Assembly (NCBI GenBank): GCA_021234155.1
Contig: JAJEKV010000056.1
Location: 7,737,663-7,801,662, forward strand
Direction: 5' to 3'
Length of the DNA: 64,000 nucleotides
Source of the DNA: Isoetes taiwanensis
Lineage: Eukaryota; Streptophyta; Lycopodiopsida; Isoetales; Isoetaceae
Below the pieces are notes generated by a model, which ran no database searches, was not told the origin of the DNA, and was given only the letters and a program-made list of their open reading frames with translations. The translations under genes and the position numbers were made by a program. This document shows positions 1 through 11,239 of the stretch, piece by piece. Position 1 is the stretch's first letter; each line of letters opens with the position of its first letter.

Positions 1-489
1 GGTATGGTGTTCATCCTTGAAGAGTTGTAGGCTGAGAATACTGATACAATCTCATCTCTCTTGGCAATTGCTGCCATTTCTAGCGACTTGTTTCTTCAAA
101 GGTATTGGGACTTTCTATGAATTTATGCAATAGCTGTAAGGTTCTTCTTAGACAAAGAAACAAGCAAATAAGCTTGTGGCCTTTATATGGTAGTAGTGAT
201 TTTAACTTGGTCCAAAGCATGTGCATAGAATTCAGAAAAAACAACCATCAAGATATTGCTGAAGGAGCTTGGGGTCTATGGACAAGCATGTGTTGGATGG
301 ACTTAATCATGCTATCAATCATCCAAGATAAGTCTAAGAGGATTATAGAAGTGTTTGTATTTCGAGTTTTGGAATTGCGCATATAGCTTCATAATTTAAT
401 AGATTTCTATTTTAAAATACATCAATCATATGGCAAGTTTATAAATGAGTCAATATTGAAGAATTAGCAACTAAGTTCATTACAATATT
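1..489. repeat. Segmental duplicate, copy A, block a
   Basis: This block is nearly colinear with 10757-11232. Both share the opening 'tggtgttcatccttgaag', the run from 'ctgtaaggttcttcttag' and the closing 'gttcattacaatattc', with scattered substitutions and small indels. The short ORF inside it is not conserved as protein between the copies, so I do not call a gene. The match stops sharply at about 489, where a roughly 4-kb insertion begins that copy B lacks. The unit resumes at about 4445. Confidence 0.75.
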
Positions 490-960
490 CGGTGACTCCG
501 GGCAACGAGAGCTGTTGGATAGGCATATTCACCCCTTATTCCTTAATCTACACCGTACGTAAAGTTCCTCGTTTGTGGGGTATGCAAGTACAAAATTTGC
601 TATACTGTATAACAAGATTCGCAAAATACTATAAGATTTCAAGCGGAATACTATATGGTGTTGATTTTGTACGTGGAAAATACAGTTATGAGGGCTCTCG
701 CTGCCCTACGTCACCCCCCGTGTGAATATGCACCCAAACCAAAGGGGGTTTAAGGGGGATTTTAATTTAAATGTGTTGGACCCAATGGTTGTGTTAATTA
801 ATGTCAATGGTAGTTATGTGTTGGTTGTTAATGTCAATGGTTGTTATGGGGTTGTTATGTGTTGGGGGATTTAATTTTTATATGTTGGATGTTAATGGTT
901 TGTGTTGCAAAAAAATTTTTTTGGTCCCTTCGGGGCCTTAGGGACGTCCCCCCGGTGTGA
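490..960 (-). repeat. Inverted-repeat element, copy 1
   Basis: This is the reverse complement of 57443-57850, from 'gcaacgagagctgt' through 'gtttgtggggtatgca' to 'ttggtcccttcggggcc'. Inside, 'gtgtgaatatgcaccc' next to a CTCTCG-rich stretch recurs in the opposite orientation at the other end of a core of about 230 bp. The element therefore looks like a small foldback or a long-TIR terminus. It carries no coding sequence. The outer right part ends in a GGGCCC-type palindrome, degenerate here. Confidence 0.6.
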
Positions 961-1584
961 CAAAAATTTTAGAATTCAAACCAGAAAAAAACTAGAATTC
1001 ATTTGAGGCTTTCATCACCTGTAGCTTTTGAATTTCATCACTATAAAACAAATAGAACATAAGTAAAAGTTACCATAAAGATAGAGCAGATTGATCCCAT
1101 TATTCTGAAAGTCATAAAGTTTGCAACACCCATACACAAACATTTTTCAACTGGAATTTAACAGCAGCCTTTGGCCTCCATGGATTCTTGTGGTGAGAAA
1201 CCAAAGTGGGAAACTTTTCTACTTGTTAGTACAAGGATCTAGAAGCCTTGGAATTTACTTAATAACTACCTCAAAATCTAAAAATGCATAGTAATTTTTT
1301 GCAAGCTTCATTCGGAATGAGCCATAAAATAATATCCAATAGCGCAATCCTGTATTAATCAGCTGGTAGGATGTGAAAGCCTACCAAACCCGGACGAAAA
1401 ATTGCTGTTTTAGCATAGATAACTTAACCAAACATATCCATATCATACACTATCAACAAGATCTCGGAGAGAGCTTTCCAACGCAATAAAAATCATCTCA
1501 AACGAGCTACGGATCAAAAAGTTATGATAAGAAATGTGTTGCCGGTGGGGAAACTGCACTACATGCGCCCTTCAAGCCCTTCAT

Positions 1585-1822
1585 GTGCCCATTATGCACC
1601 ACACACACAAAAAGAGGGCTTTTGGTGTGAGCCATTGGTTGCTGACCATTATGCACTACACGCACAAAAAAAGGGCTTTTGTTGTGAGCCATTGGTTGTT
1701 GCCCATTATGCACCAAAAAAACAAAAAGAGGGCTTTTGTTGTGAGCCATTGGTTGTTGACCATTATGCACCACACACACAAAAAAAGGGCTTTTATTGTG
1801 AGCCATTGGTTGTTGACCATTG
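1585..1822. repeat. 57-bp tandem repeat, about four units
   Basis: Four units begin at about 1588, 1649, 1704 and 1760. Each reads approximately 'ccattatgcaccacacac', an A-rich spacer, 'agggcttttgttgtgagcc' and 'attggttgttga'. A truncated fifth unit runs into an A tract at about 1822. The units are close to multiples of three, which explains several overlapping open frames on both strands. These are artefacts of the repeat and not genes. Confidence 0.85.
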
Positions 1823-1854
1823 GAAAAAAAAAAAAGAAGCTAAAATCAATGGCT

Positions 1855-1975
1855 CAGAAATGGTGCACTCTAGATGTACGCATTAGTACATCCATTTGAA
1901 TACATCACGAAAATATAGGAAAACCTTAGTGAAAAACGTACAAAAACACAAAGAAAACCCCCTGTAATACATGTA
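1855..1975 (+). repeat. Transposon-end repeat, copy 1
   Basis: The segment from 'ggtgcactctagatgtacg' to 'aaaccccctgtaatac' matches 4330-4450 in direct orientation and 55380-55500 in reverse. It joins directly to the inverted-repeat element at about 1975, so the second element probably inserted into it. It is non-coding. Confidence 0.55.
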
Positions 1976-1979
1976 CAAA

Positions 1980-2300
1980 ATTAACACCATTAAGTAATTC
2001 CCTCAAATCTTATAGTATTTTGCAAACCTTAAGATACAGTATACAAAAACTTATACAGGCATACCCACAAACGAGGATCGCTATGTATGGTCCAGATCTT
2101 GGAATAAAGGGCAAATATGCCCATCTGACAGCTCTCGTTGCCCGGAGTAACCCCCCGTGTGAATATGCACCCAAACCAAAGGGGGTTTCATGGGGATTTT
2201 CATTTAAATGTGTTTGATGCAATGGTTTCTAGTAATAATGTCACTGTTAGTTATATGTTGGTAGTTAAAAAAAAATTTTGGGCCCTTCGGGCCCTAACAA
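1980..2300 (+). repeat. Inverted-repeat element, copy 2
   Basis: It shares the core from 'tatagtattttgcaaacc' to 'cagctctcgttgcccgg' with copies 1 and 3. It continues through 'accccccgtgtgaatatgc' and an A/T stretch into the palindrome 'gggcccttcgggcccta' at about 2278-2296. This copy keeps the right arm complete, whereas copies 1 and 3 keep the left arm. The short ORFs on both strands here shadow the repeat. Confidence 0.6.
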
Positions 2301-4330
2301 AATCAGACAAAAAACAAGATAAACGCATTGAAAAAAAACTATGGTGCTGCACCACATACTCAAGTTATAAAAAGTATTTTAGAATTTGCCAAATCACACC
2401 ACGTTTTGGATACATGTCCACAAGAGCATTTGCTACTGCTGCATCAAACTGGAAACCCTTTTTGATAATTTGCAAACACTTGTGCATGTCATCCAATTAT
2501 ATGAGACAACCCTAGGATGATAAAACTGCCTTGTTTTAATATAAATACAATGATGTGCAATGGTTGCATGATGGGTAACGGAAATAGAAGGTAACGCATA
2601 ATCTTTGCATCAAACATCTCCTACCGCCTTCAAAGTATACGTAATTAGCACAAACGACTTGCCTTTGTCATGATCAAGATCAGAAGTTCTCAGACATTAG
2701 GTAAGAAAGGGTGTTTTGACAAAGAACTTCACAAAAACAATTGACCAGACACGGTAGTCAATTTCTCCTAGGATGATTCAAACTAGAACAATTCTGCAGC
2801 CAACATGATACAAGATGTGAAAAAGGTTCAGTCATAGGCAGAAACCCAAATTGCCAAAAAGAAGATAGATCAGGCTTCATGTGTTAGAATTCTGCAATGC
2901 CATACACTCTACAAGTAGCAACAAGATACAACATGAACTTGCAAAGCCAGCAATCCATGATTAGTTATATAAAACAATAAATGACCAGTGAGATTTTCCA
3001 AGCTACTGGTAAAAACAATTGAAGAGAAAGGGGAGGTTTGAGAAAGGGGAGGTTCAATACGTACATGTATTCTAGCATCTTCTTATATGTATCAACATTC
3101 AGATCATGCTCTTCAAGAACTTGAAGCAGCGCTGTGGCATCTAAATCTCATTCCCTCCACCAGAACGCATATATCGGCATGATCCTCTTAGAGATTTGCC
3201 GATTTGGGTATAAAAAATCTGCCATAGCCATGGAAGCCCAAAGCTTGGCTGCCGAAATAGCTCATGATTATATGGCTGAGACGAAGGATCCACCATACCC
3301 TAGATTATCAGCTGTTATATTTGCAAAATAGTAATATGAGATGCCTTCTAAGTTATAATGGAAGGCATTTCATTGCCTTTGAAAGATCTACGTCCGTAAG
3401 TCACCATTTTTGGTGCCTTGGCAAGATAAATATAAACTCTATGGAGAGTAGAGAACTCATAGGAAAACTCTATAATAAACCTTAGGCGTTGGAGCTTTTC
3501 GCATGGTAAAGGTAACGATGTATACAACTTTGTTAGCTCATAAGTCGGATCCTTGGTCGGACAATGTAAAAGACTGACCTATCGAATAGGAAAAATCCAA
3601 ATGATCCATTGCCATTTACAAAGTAAGACCAACCTCTTATCTTCTTGCCAACATCGGAGTAAACATCAGGTCCTTTGGCCATAGCCATTTGCCGGGTTTA
3701 CCAAGGACCCTTGATCTACCCCCGCAATACATTAGGCGGGTCAACATGTGAAAAAATGTTCACATTGGGGTTACGTTCTCGATAATACATGCCATCCAAC
3801 CGGTCCTCGTAAAAACTCAGCGCTTCAGAAATTTTTGAGAAGCATTATATCTATGTGATTTAATGGCTGGTAGAAATGATCTATGGCCAAAGCGGAAATT
3901 TGCTATAGGCGATGAAGAAAACCGTACGCAAATTTGTTGGTGCTTGGATCCGTTCAACCATACATAACTTGAAACCCTAACTCAAGAGGAATTGGCCTTA
4001 CACTCACGAAATTCGCAAGTTACCGGAGTGAAATGATGTAAGAATCCCCTAAGAAGGCAAAATCGGGATGTGCCTTGATGATTTGGATTTGGATTCTATG
4101 GCACGAGGCGGATTCGCGTGAGCTGCTGCGGTGACCTCTCTAACCACCACGTTAGGTTTAAAAGAAAATAAAAATAAACAGTTAGTTTGAAATAGTTAAA
4201 TGGAGTTAACACATGGGGATTTAAAAAAACTCGGTCATGCCCTAATCCACACAACCCTAAAAAACCCTAAAACTAATGGAGGATATTCACCACAGGATTT
4301 GCCCCCTTCTCTAAAATCAACGGCTTACAA
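2300..4330. other. No recognisable gene or repeat
   Basis: About 2 kb of AT-rich sequence inside the compound insertion. The longest open frames are 65 to 73 codons. They show no known motif and no coding-like composition. Confidence 0.5.
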
Positions 4331-4450
4331 AAGGGTGCACTCTAGAAATACTATTTAGTACACTTGGATGAATACGGCCACCAAATCATATGAAAACCTT
4401 AGAGAAAACAGTACAAAAACACAAAAAAAACCCCTGTTATAATGCTACAT
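4330..4450 (+). repeat. Transposon-end repeat, copy 2 (right edge of the insertion)
   Basis: 'ggtgcactctag', 'aaatcatatgaaaacctta' and 'acccctgttataatgctac' match 1855-1975. In reverse orientation they match 55380-55500, where the same outer sequence 'atgctacatatt' also follows. Because copy B lacks everything to the left, this marks the right boundary of the copy A insertion. Confidence 0.55.
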
Positions 4451-5398
4451 ATTCTCTTTTGAAAGTAAGCCCATTGACCAAGTATCTCGCTACAAATACT
4501 TATAAATTGGCACTAGCAGATTATAGATGGAGTGTTGCAATCTATCATTCTTTATGGATGTTATGTATAGAGACCTTGGCTAGCAAGAAGGAAGTGGAAC
4601 TTCATTTATAATACGAAGCAATTATCTTTCAATGAACTTGTTTAAAACTGCACATGCCATGTCCAAAGAATTTTAAACGGACATGAATTTACTATGCAGT
4701 GGTGGGACCAGGATCCATCTAGATGTGTTGTAAATTGTCCCATAAGCTGCACGACTTCTAGTGGATGTTAAAATATCATCGTCCGTCCCGTCTGCATGCA
4801 TGCATGCATGCACCGCCTCCGGGCCTACTTTGCTTGCTTTGTCTGCCCACCACCTAGTTTGCGTCGTCTAGGCTGCATCACCCACTTTGTTTGCTGTCTA
4901 CCGCCCACCAGCCTGCTGCAATCGTATTTGTGCGCTTTCGTGCCTGTCGCCCATTTGTCCATCCATCAGATTGTCGATCTGCCAGTCTGTCTGTTTGTCG
5001 GCCTATCTATTATCTACTTACTTAGAAAGTCCTTGGGATTGCCGATAACACTTTAGTGGGTGGCCCAGTAAGTAACACAAAAAGGGACACCATCATGGCT
5101 AATTAGACGAGAGGATATGGCAGATGGTTCCCTTTTCATCACTTTTCTTATTTTTTCCTGTTATATTTGGGGCAAATAGTATGAGAAATTGCAGGAGCAC
5201 AACCGGCTAAGAATCATCACATTTATTGGGCAATGTATTGCAACTCTCATTCTATTAAGCAAGCTCCAAAAATAATGATTAGATTTGGATGCTTATCTTA
5301 ACATTTGGGAACCAAAAACCAGACTATGCTTCATTTCAGATCCACATAATCCAGCATATTGTATACAATACTTCTAATATTTTACGTTTATAGTGATA
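4445..5398. repeat. Segmental duplicate, copy A, block b
   Basis: Colinear with 11240-12427, from 'ttttgaaagtaagcccatt' through 'atggatgttatgtatagag' to 'acttctaatattttac'. Near 4790 there is a short CATG repeat and a pyrimidine-rich stretch that gives a Cys/Pro/Ser-rich open frame of 86 codons. The copy B counterpart has the same low-complexity character but a different reading frame, so this is not a gene. Confidence 0.7.
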
Positions 5399-5539
5399 TG
5401 GTGGTGCTCGGGGGAGTGGTGTTGGGAGCAAGAGTAGGAGAAAGAAAGCTGTAAATGTTTATGTTAACCCTTGGTCCCAATTATCTTAGTGAATATACAA
5501 TAAGTTAAGTTAGCAATTATCTTTAGCTAGACCAGTGGG

Positions 5540-5600
5540 GGATTTTTTTATCTAATATAGATAGATAGATAGTATTTTTACGTCATGCCACATTGGCAGC
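5540..5600. repeat. Short GATA tract with a conserved flank
   Basis: About three and a half 'gata' units are followed by 'gtatttttacgtcatgccac'. The same flank, with few changes, follows the long GATA tract at 53119-53270. This is evidence that tract and flank move together as a unit. Confidence 0.5.
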
Positions 5601-5894
5601 GTTATAATCCATAAGCTAATCTAAAAATCTTAGAAAAGATAGTAAACTATTATTATAGCTAAGAAAGATATGCATCTATTATATCGATGGGCACAACGGG
5701 GTACTTTTGATGTTAAAGAGGGACTTGGGCTAAATATAAGGACGTCATTCAAATAAGGCTTATTAAGGGATAACTTTACCTTTTCATAAAGGAAATGAAT
5801 GTTATATAAGGAGGCAACTATATAAGCGTATGGGGGAAGATCTTGTTGCTATCCCAATTGAAGATCAAAGCCAAATCCTAAGCCTAGCCTATTC

Positions 5895-6002
5895 CTCAAA
5901 TTTGTGTTTTTTCTACAAAAGGATTTGTAGTGGCTAACTTGCGTTATTCCCCTTTGTGTTTTTTCTACAAAGGATTTGTAGTGGCTAACTTGCGTTATTC
6001 CC
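5895..6002. repeat. Direct duplication of about 53 bp
   Basis: 'tttgtgttttttctacaaa' through 'taacttgcgttattcc' occurs twice in a row. It lies just upstream of a primer-binding-site-like motif, so it probably sits in the remnant of an LTR. It is non-coding. Confidence 0.75.
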
Positions 6003-7280
6003 TTTCTTTGGAAGTCTCTTGCTCAAGGACAATCCGGTTGGTAGATCTCTGGAGACTACCAGATTGATATCAGAGCCAAGTCTTTCAAAATTCCTGTACT
6101 ATGGTCCTGCTGACCAATGCAACCAAGCCACGAACATTCTTTGCTCAAACCGAACTTCAGTTGGAATTCTGCCTTCGGCAAGCTTCAAGAAAAACCAAAG
6201 AAAACTAGAATACATAGCCATACTGTACGGTTATCTGCCAGATATATATCAGCAACCATCTTTGCCTAAAATCCTTCTCCTGTTAACTCTCCACCTCCTA
6301 GCACTGAAAGACTCAAATGGCTGGAAAAGGTCAAAGGAACGCCTACATATCACGGGGAGATAAACGAAGCCCCGGCCAGTCCTTGGATTTTTAGCATCAT
6401 TCTTTGAGAGAGTCAAAGCTCTGAGGAACATAAATTACAGGCAATGGACAAGTATTTGACCGATATAGCTAGAATCTGATGGCAAGGTTGGAAAAAGTTA
6501 TTGCCTCAAATAAAAACCTGGGTTGATTTTAGAAAGCCATTTGAATCACATAATTTGCATGCTAACTATTACCCAGATCTTGAAAGACAATGGGATCTCT
6601 TTAAACAAAGAGAATATGAATCAATACATCATTTCTATTCAAAAGTTTTCTTATCTTGCGTTCAAATGGGGAATTGCAAACTTTGGGAGGATTGTCCAGA
6701 AAGTGAAATAACAAGAAAAATTTATAGCAGGATTGAGAGACCCACTATATGTGGAATTGTGTTTTCTGGGAATGTTCCACTATTGATGAAGCTGTAAGGA
6801 AAGCTGAAGCTGCAGAGATGAAACTCAATCTTGGTGTAGTAAAATATGATATATGGGAGGGGTATCTCCAGGAAAAGGTCATTAAATCGGATAATGGCAA
6901 AATTATTGGCAGTGAAAATAAGAGAGAGAATAAGAGGCCGAGACTTAATGTTGGAGATAATCGGGATCAGTTGCAAAAAGCACGATAGGAAAATCAACCT
7001 GATAGATCTTTTTCAAAGAAAAGTAAATGCTTTTATTGTGGGGGCCACATCTTTAAAGCACAAGAGGAGACCGAATCGATCGAGGTAATCGGGGAGAACA
7101 AAAGGATCAAGGCGAAATGGAAGTTAGAGCAAATCTTCGCTCTGCTGGGTTCACTGCTCAAGTATCTCAAATGGAAGAAATTCCACCAGAATCTAGTGTC
7201 AAGGCGAATAAACAAGTTTCATTCACTGAGGAAGTACAAAAGAAAAAGAGAAGGTTAAAAATTGCATATATGAAGTAGTA
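6003..7280 (+). pseudogene. Degenerate Ty3/gypsy 5' fragment (primer site, gag, zinc knuckle)
   Basis: A primer-binding-like 'ttgatatcagagcc' lies at 6064-6077. Downstream, frames at 6501-6797 resemble a retrotransposon gag. The segment with ANYYPDLERQWDLFKQ lines up with ANYYRILQKEWDLVKQ in the intact-looking element at 43.6 kb. A zinc-knuckle start (KCFYCGGHIF) lies at about 7025, and an Arg/Lys-rich end at about 7240. Stops and frameshifts break every domain, and no pol survives. It lies between blocks b and c of copy A and is missing from copy B, so it is a separate old insertion. Confidence 0.7.
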
Positions 7281-7349
7281 AGATTGTTATTTTTGCCATT
7301 CCTTAAGAAAATTCGTAGGGATAAATTTTTGTTTTATGTATATATCTTG

Positions 7350-7515
7350 AAAGTGAAATTTGATGCCAAGAGTTTATGTTATAAGCCTTGCCTATTTCCA
7401 ATAGATGCATTGGCTCAGATCATAATCATAATCTTTTATATCATAATCCTCAATTCATTTAGCATCAGATGCTATAATAGTATTTAAATTGCATACAAGA
7501 TTTCTAAGAGGTGCA
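7350..7515. repeat. Segmental duplicate, copy A, block c
   Basis: Matches 12838-13060 from 'tttgatgccaagag' to 'ggtgcatgatt' and 'atatccaatgtaaag'. Copy B has an extra segment around 'accatttaacatggcatac' that is missing here. It is non-coding. Confidence 0.65.
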
Positions 7516-7529
7516 TGATTTGATATCCA

Positions 7530-9509
7530 ATGTAAAGACATCGGCTCTTGTGTTCCTACAAGTGGTATGGTATAAGCTCACGCCCCGTGTCCGCAAGTAT
7601 TAAAGAGTTTGCCAAGAGGTGGAGCAAGATAGTTGTCCAGAAGAAAAGGCCCTTTCATAGTTCAGGTTGAAGGGAAAACTATATAGTGGAACAGATAAAG
7701 CATTTCGAGTATGCTAAGATTCAGGAAGATACAACAGATGATTTTGGATGACACTGTGTATGTACTTATAGGCACTCCAAGTCCTCTCACTCACACTATT
7801 TGAGGATAACAAGGAGCAGATAGTAATTGCAAGGACCTGTAACGTATCAGTAACTTGCTCGTGGGCTTGCCATCATGTAGGATTCCATATTGGGCTTTTT
7901 CTTATGACTCTCCAACGCATCAAGAAGTTCTTCGTCTGCCCACCTTTCTGGTACTCGGTTAACGCGGCAATGAATAGCTTGTAGTCCGAACTGTTGGGAT
8001 TATAGAGGTTTGCAACCTTCTTCAACGAACTCTGAGCAGTGTTGTGCGCTTAGCATTATGAAACGGCGCACTGGGTCCATCACGCTCTAGGAATGATTGA
8101 ATCTAGTGCCAACACCTTCAGACCTTACCAGTACTTACCTTCGAAGAATCAAGGGTTTTGATGGTATGACAAACAGGTTGCATGCACCTCACAACATTCT
8201 TACGCCTTTCCAAAATGTCTCCCACCCAAGCATTTCGCAAAGAAAAGAGCAAAGCAAAATTTTGCTGTCAAGTTTTGGATGCATTCTTGACCTTCTGCCT
8301 CCTCTCCCGTTCAAAGAAGTATGTGTGATTGAAGGTGGAGATAATCCAATCAAAGACACCTAAGTGCTCTTTCAAGACAAATGTAATTGAAACCAAATCA
8401 GATCTAGCTAGGATTCATGAGTGCTAGGGCCTTCAGATGCAATGACTTGTAGATGGCATAAATTGTCGGGCTTTTGTGATCAACTTCACGAGATGACACA
8501 CTTTTTGAATGGGATCTTTGAACCAAATGTGCTGTGAGAACCAATCCTTTAGCAATAGATTTAGGCAATGGCGTTGGCAGTTGGTGGCATGCAATCTTGA
8601 GAATTTTGACTCTACCCGCTAGCTTACAACGCGTTATCCATTATGACCTGAAAGATTCTCTTCGGTCCAAAGCTCTTTATCACAGCCTTTGTCTTTTGAA
8701 AAATCCAATCTTCTATCACCTGGTCGGTTTTGGTTTCCACGGTCTTCAAACACACTTTGCCCCCTGCATACACGATCATGAAGTTTATGAGGTGGTCCTT
8801 CTTTACATTGCTCCAACTGTGAATAGTAAAGCCGGCCTGGCTTCAGTAACACGACGCAACTTCATCTGCACCCTCTTGACCATTTTCTCGTGTATTTCAT
8901 CGACCACCTTCTTATTGCCATGCTTATACGAAGGCAACCAGAAGCCAACCCCGCTTTGGCAACTTCTTGGAAGGCGTCTTTTATTGCTTTATGTTCCAGA
9001 CAATCCGGCATATAAGAATGCCTCTACGACCTTCAATTTTGTCTTCTTCAATTGCTCTGATGTTAAATACTGCTTACACCTATTGAACCCAGTCCACCCT
9101 CTACTTGATACATCGGCGCAGCAGGAGGGTGATATAATTGATTTCTTCTGCTTGGTACAATCCTTGACCGTCCTTTAGCTGTGGTTTTTTGCTACTGCAG
9201 TTGGTATTTTTTTGGGACAACTTTTCAATTGCATTTTGTCGTAGGTCGGTAGATGCAGTACAAGTCTACACCTCGATTAGTGTCCCATAAAATATGAGCT
9301 CGGATTCTTGTCACAGATTCATTTATGGACATATATCCACAAAACATACATTGCCACTCATTGTGGCCGAAATCCTTTACAAATCGCCACTCTGAACCTC
9401 TCTTTCGACCACTGGTATTTCGAGACTTCTTCTTCAGAGCCCCCGCACCTAGAAGATGGTGCATGACCACATGCACTACTTTCGATATAGATGCATGACC
9501 GGCTGCCAT
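7530..9509 (-). pseudogene. hAT-family transposase remnant (copy A)
   Basis: Read on the minus strand, three hAT parts appear in the correct order. First is a BED-type zinc finger at 9509-9225 with CMFCGYMSINESVTRIRAH. Second is the DUF659-like part of the RNase H fold at about 8860-8540, containing HLINFMIVYAGGKVCLKT followed by a VIMDNA-type motif. Third is the middle and C-terminal part at about 8530-7560, matching the copy B hAT at 15800-14790. Frames switch several times and no complete ORF remains. The 214-codon plus-strand ORF at 8534-9178 lies antisense over the DUF659 region and I take it as spurious. hAT elements normally have 8-bp target duplications; I could not locate the ends. 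Confidence 0.75.
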
Positions 9510-10756
9510 TGTTGTTGTTAACTAGGGATACTATCTCTATTGTTCGAAAAGACTCTTTAATTGTCGAACTAATGAGCGGCGTGTATATGTGAGAAGGAGC
9601 AAGCTCACTACGCATATATTACATCGACGTTCAGTTTGAGCATCATAGGGGGAAGGATAAGAACCTATAGGTCTCTAAGGAACATGGTAAGGACCCAAGG
9701 TCGAAAAATCCTGGGAAGGAGTAATCTCACTTCACAAATTTTGGCATCATGCCCAGGACACAAAAGCCACACCTCAAAAGGCGGACCATTTCCCAACGAT
9801 AGTCAACATTTGAGGTGAAGTCTAGGGCTAAACACATTTTTCTCATATATAATACTACAACTGCTCAAAAGAGACCAAACAGTGAGGCAAAAACTTTTTT
9901 TTTTTTTTTGGGGGGGGAACAAAATGCACCAAAACACTTTGCAACCTTTCCCGTAACCATAAGGTTTTATGAACTAAAATAGTTCAGCAAAGGAAATCAC
10001 TTCTTTAAAAAGGCTATCTTGAATAGTTTGCTTTAATACCTAATGATTTGCCACTTAGGATTCATTATCATATTGAAGTAGCTCTATTTCACACATTGAA
10101 GTTGTGGTTATAGATAATAAGCTATAATTATGGTACGAGAGAATAACCTTTTTCATCATCAAGACCATAACTTTGCTTTGCAAAATATGAGTTTAGGACA
10201 AGTTGTTTACCTTGCAAACCATGAAGTACTTGGTACTAGTATTAAAAAAAAATTGTAGTAAGAAATGTCAAAGGAGCAAATAATGATAACATAGTATTAC
10301 TATAATTGAACAATAAGATTGATAAGAAGAGTGTGAGAAGGATAATAATGGAAATATGGAAGCCTTAGTAGTAAAGGATAGAGTAGAATGAAACTTTACA
10401 CGACAATGGGACCATTCAGGCTGGGATCCATAACAATGGATCTAGTACACAAATACTACTGGGATTACGACCCTACTCCAAAAAGTTTTTAAGGGAAAAG
10501 CCTTTACAGTACTAATAATGCACTAGAAAATCAAACAATACAATAGGTCAGTCTAGGAAATAAGCTTATTGCAGTGTTTGTAAAAATAATCTCATTGTAG
10601 CTGCTGGTCAAAAATTGGAGATGAACATCCAACACCTCAAGAATGCATGAAACCAAATGATATATAGAAGACAAGTTAAGTTTTGGAAGTGTGGAATGTA
10701 GAGATAGTGTAAGATAAGAGTTGATGATCATAAGAAAAGTAGTACACTTTAGAAGG
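9510..10756. other. Unassigned spacer with a T-run/G-run
   Basis: AT-rich DNA between the two segmental copies. At about 9896-9918 a run of T is followed immediately by a run of G, a pattern repeated at 21174-21206. I see no gene. Confidence 0.6.
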
Positions 10757-11232
10757 ATATGGTGTTCATCCTTGAAGAGTTGTACTATTGATACAATCTC
10801 ATCTCTCTTGGCAATTGCGGTCATTTCTAGCTATTTGTTTCTTCAATGGTACTGGGACTTTCTATGAATTTATGCAATAGCTGTAAGGTTCTTCTTAGAC
10901 AAAGAAACAAGCAAATAAGCTTATGGCCTTTATGGTAGTAGCTGATTTTAACTTGGTCCAAAGCATATGCATCCTATAGAGTTCAGGAAAAACAACCATC
11001 AAGATATTGCTGAAGGAGCTTGGGGTCTATGGACAAGCATATGTTGGATGGATCATCCAAAATAAGGGTAAGGGGATTATAGAAGTGTTTGTGTTTTGAG
11101 GTTTGGAATTGCGCATATAGTGAGCTTCATAATTTAATAGATTTCTATTTTAAAATACATCAATCATGTGGCAAATTTATAAATGAGTCAATGTTGAAGA
11201 ATTAGCAACTAAGTTCATTACAATATTCTGTA
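10757..11232. repeat. Segmental duplicate, copy B, block a
   Basis: Counterpart of 1-489. It contains small deletions relative to copy A, for example near 'gttgtactattgatac'. It continues directly into block b, so it preserves the pre-insertion arrangement. Confidence 0.75.
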
Positions 11233-11239
11233 CCATAAA

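Larger units (their letters stand above)
490..4444. mobile_element. Compound insertion in copy A (about 4 kb), absent from copy B
   Basis: Copy B reads from 'ttacaatattc' straight into 'attctcttttgaaag' across fewer than 20 bases, while copy A has about 3.95 kb at the same place. The insertion holds two copies of an inverted-repeat element (490-960 and 1980-2300), a 57-bp tandem repeat, and two copies of an element end (1855-1975 and 4330-4450). It is therefore layered rather than one simple transposon. I see no coding region. The stretch 2300-4330 shows no recognisable gene or repeat. The exact target duplication could not be fixed. Confidence 0.55.

Noticed and set aside
1524-1899. 120- and 121-codon ORFs with repeated HWLLTIMHHTHKK-type units
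   Set aside because: Artefacts of the 57-bp tandem repeat, open in both strands.
8534-9178. 214-codon plus-strand ORF, the longest in the first 30 kb
   Set aside because: It is antisense to the clear hAT DUF659 region and shows no family motif.
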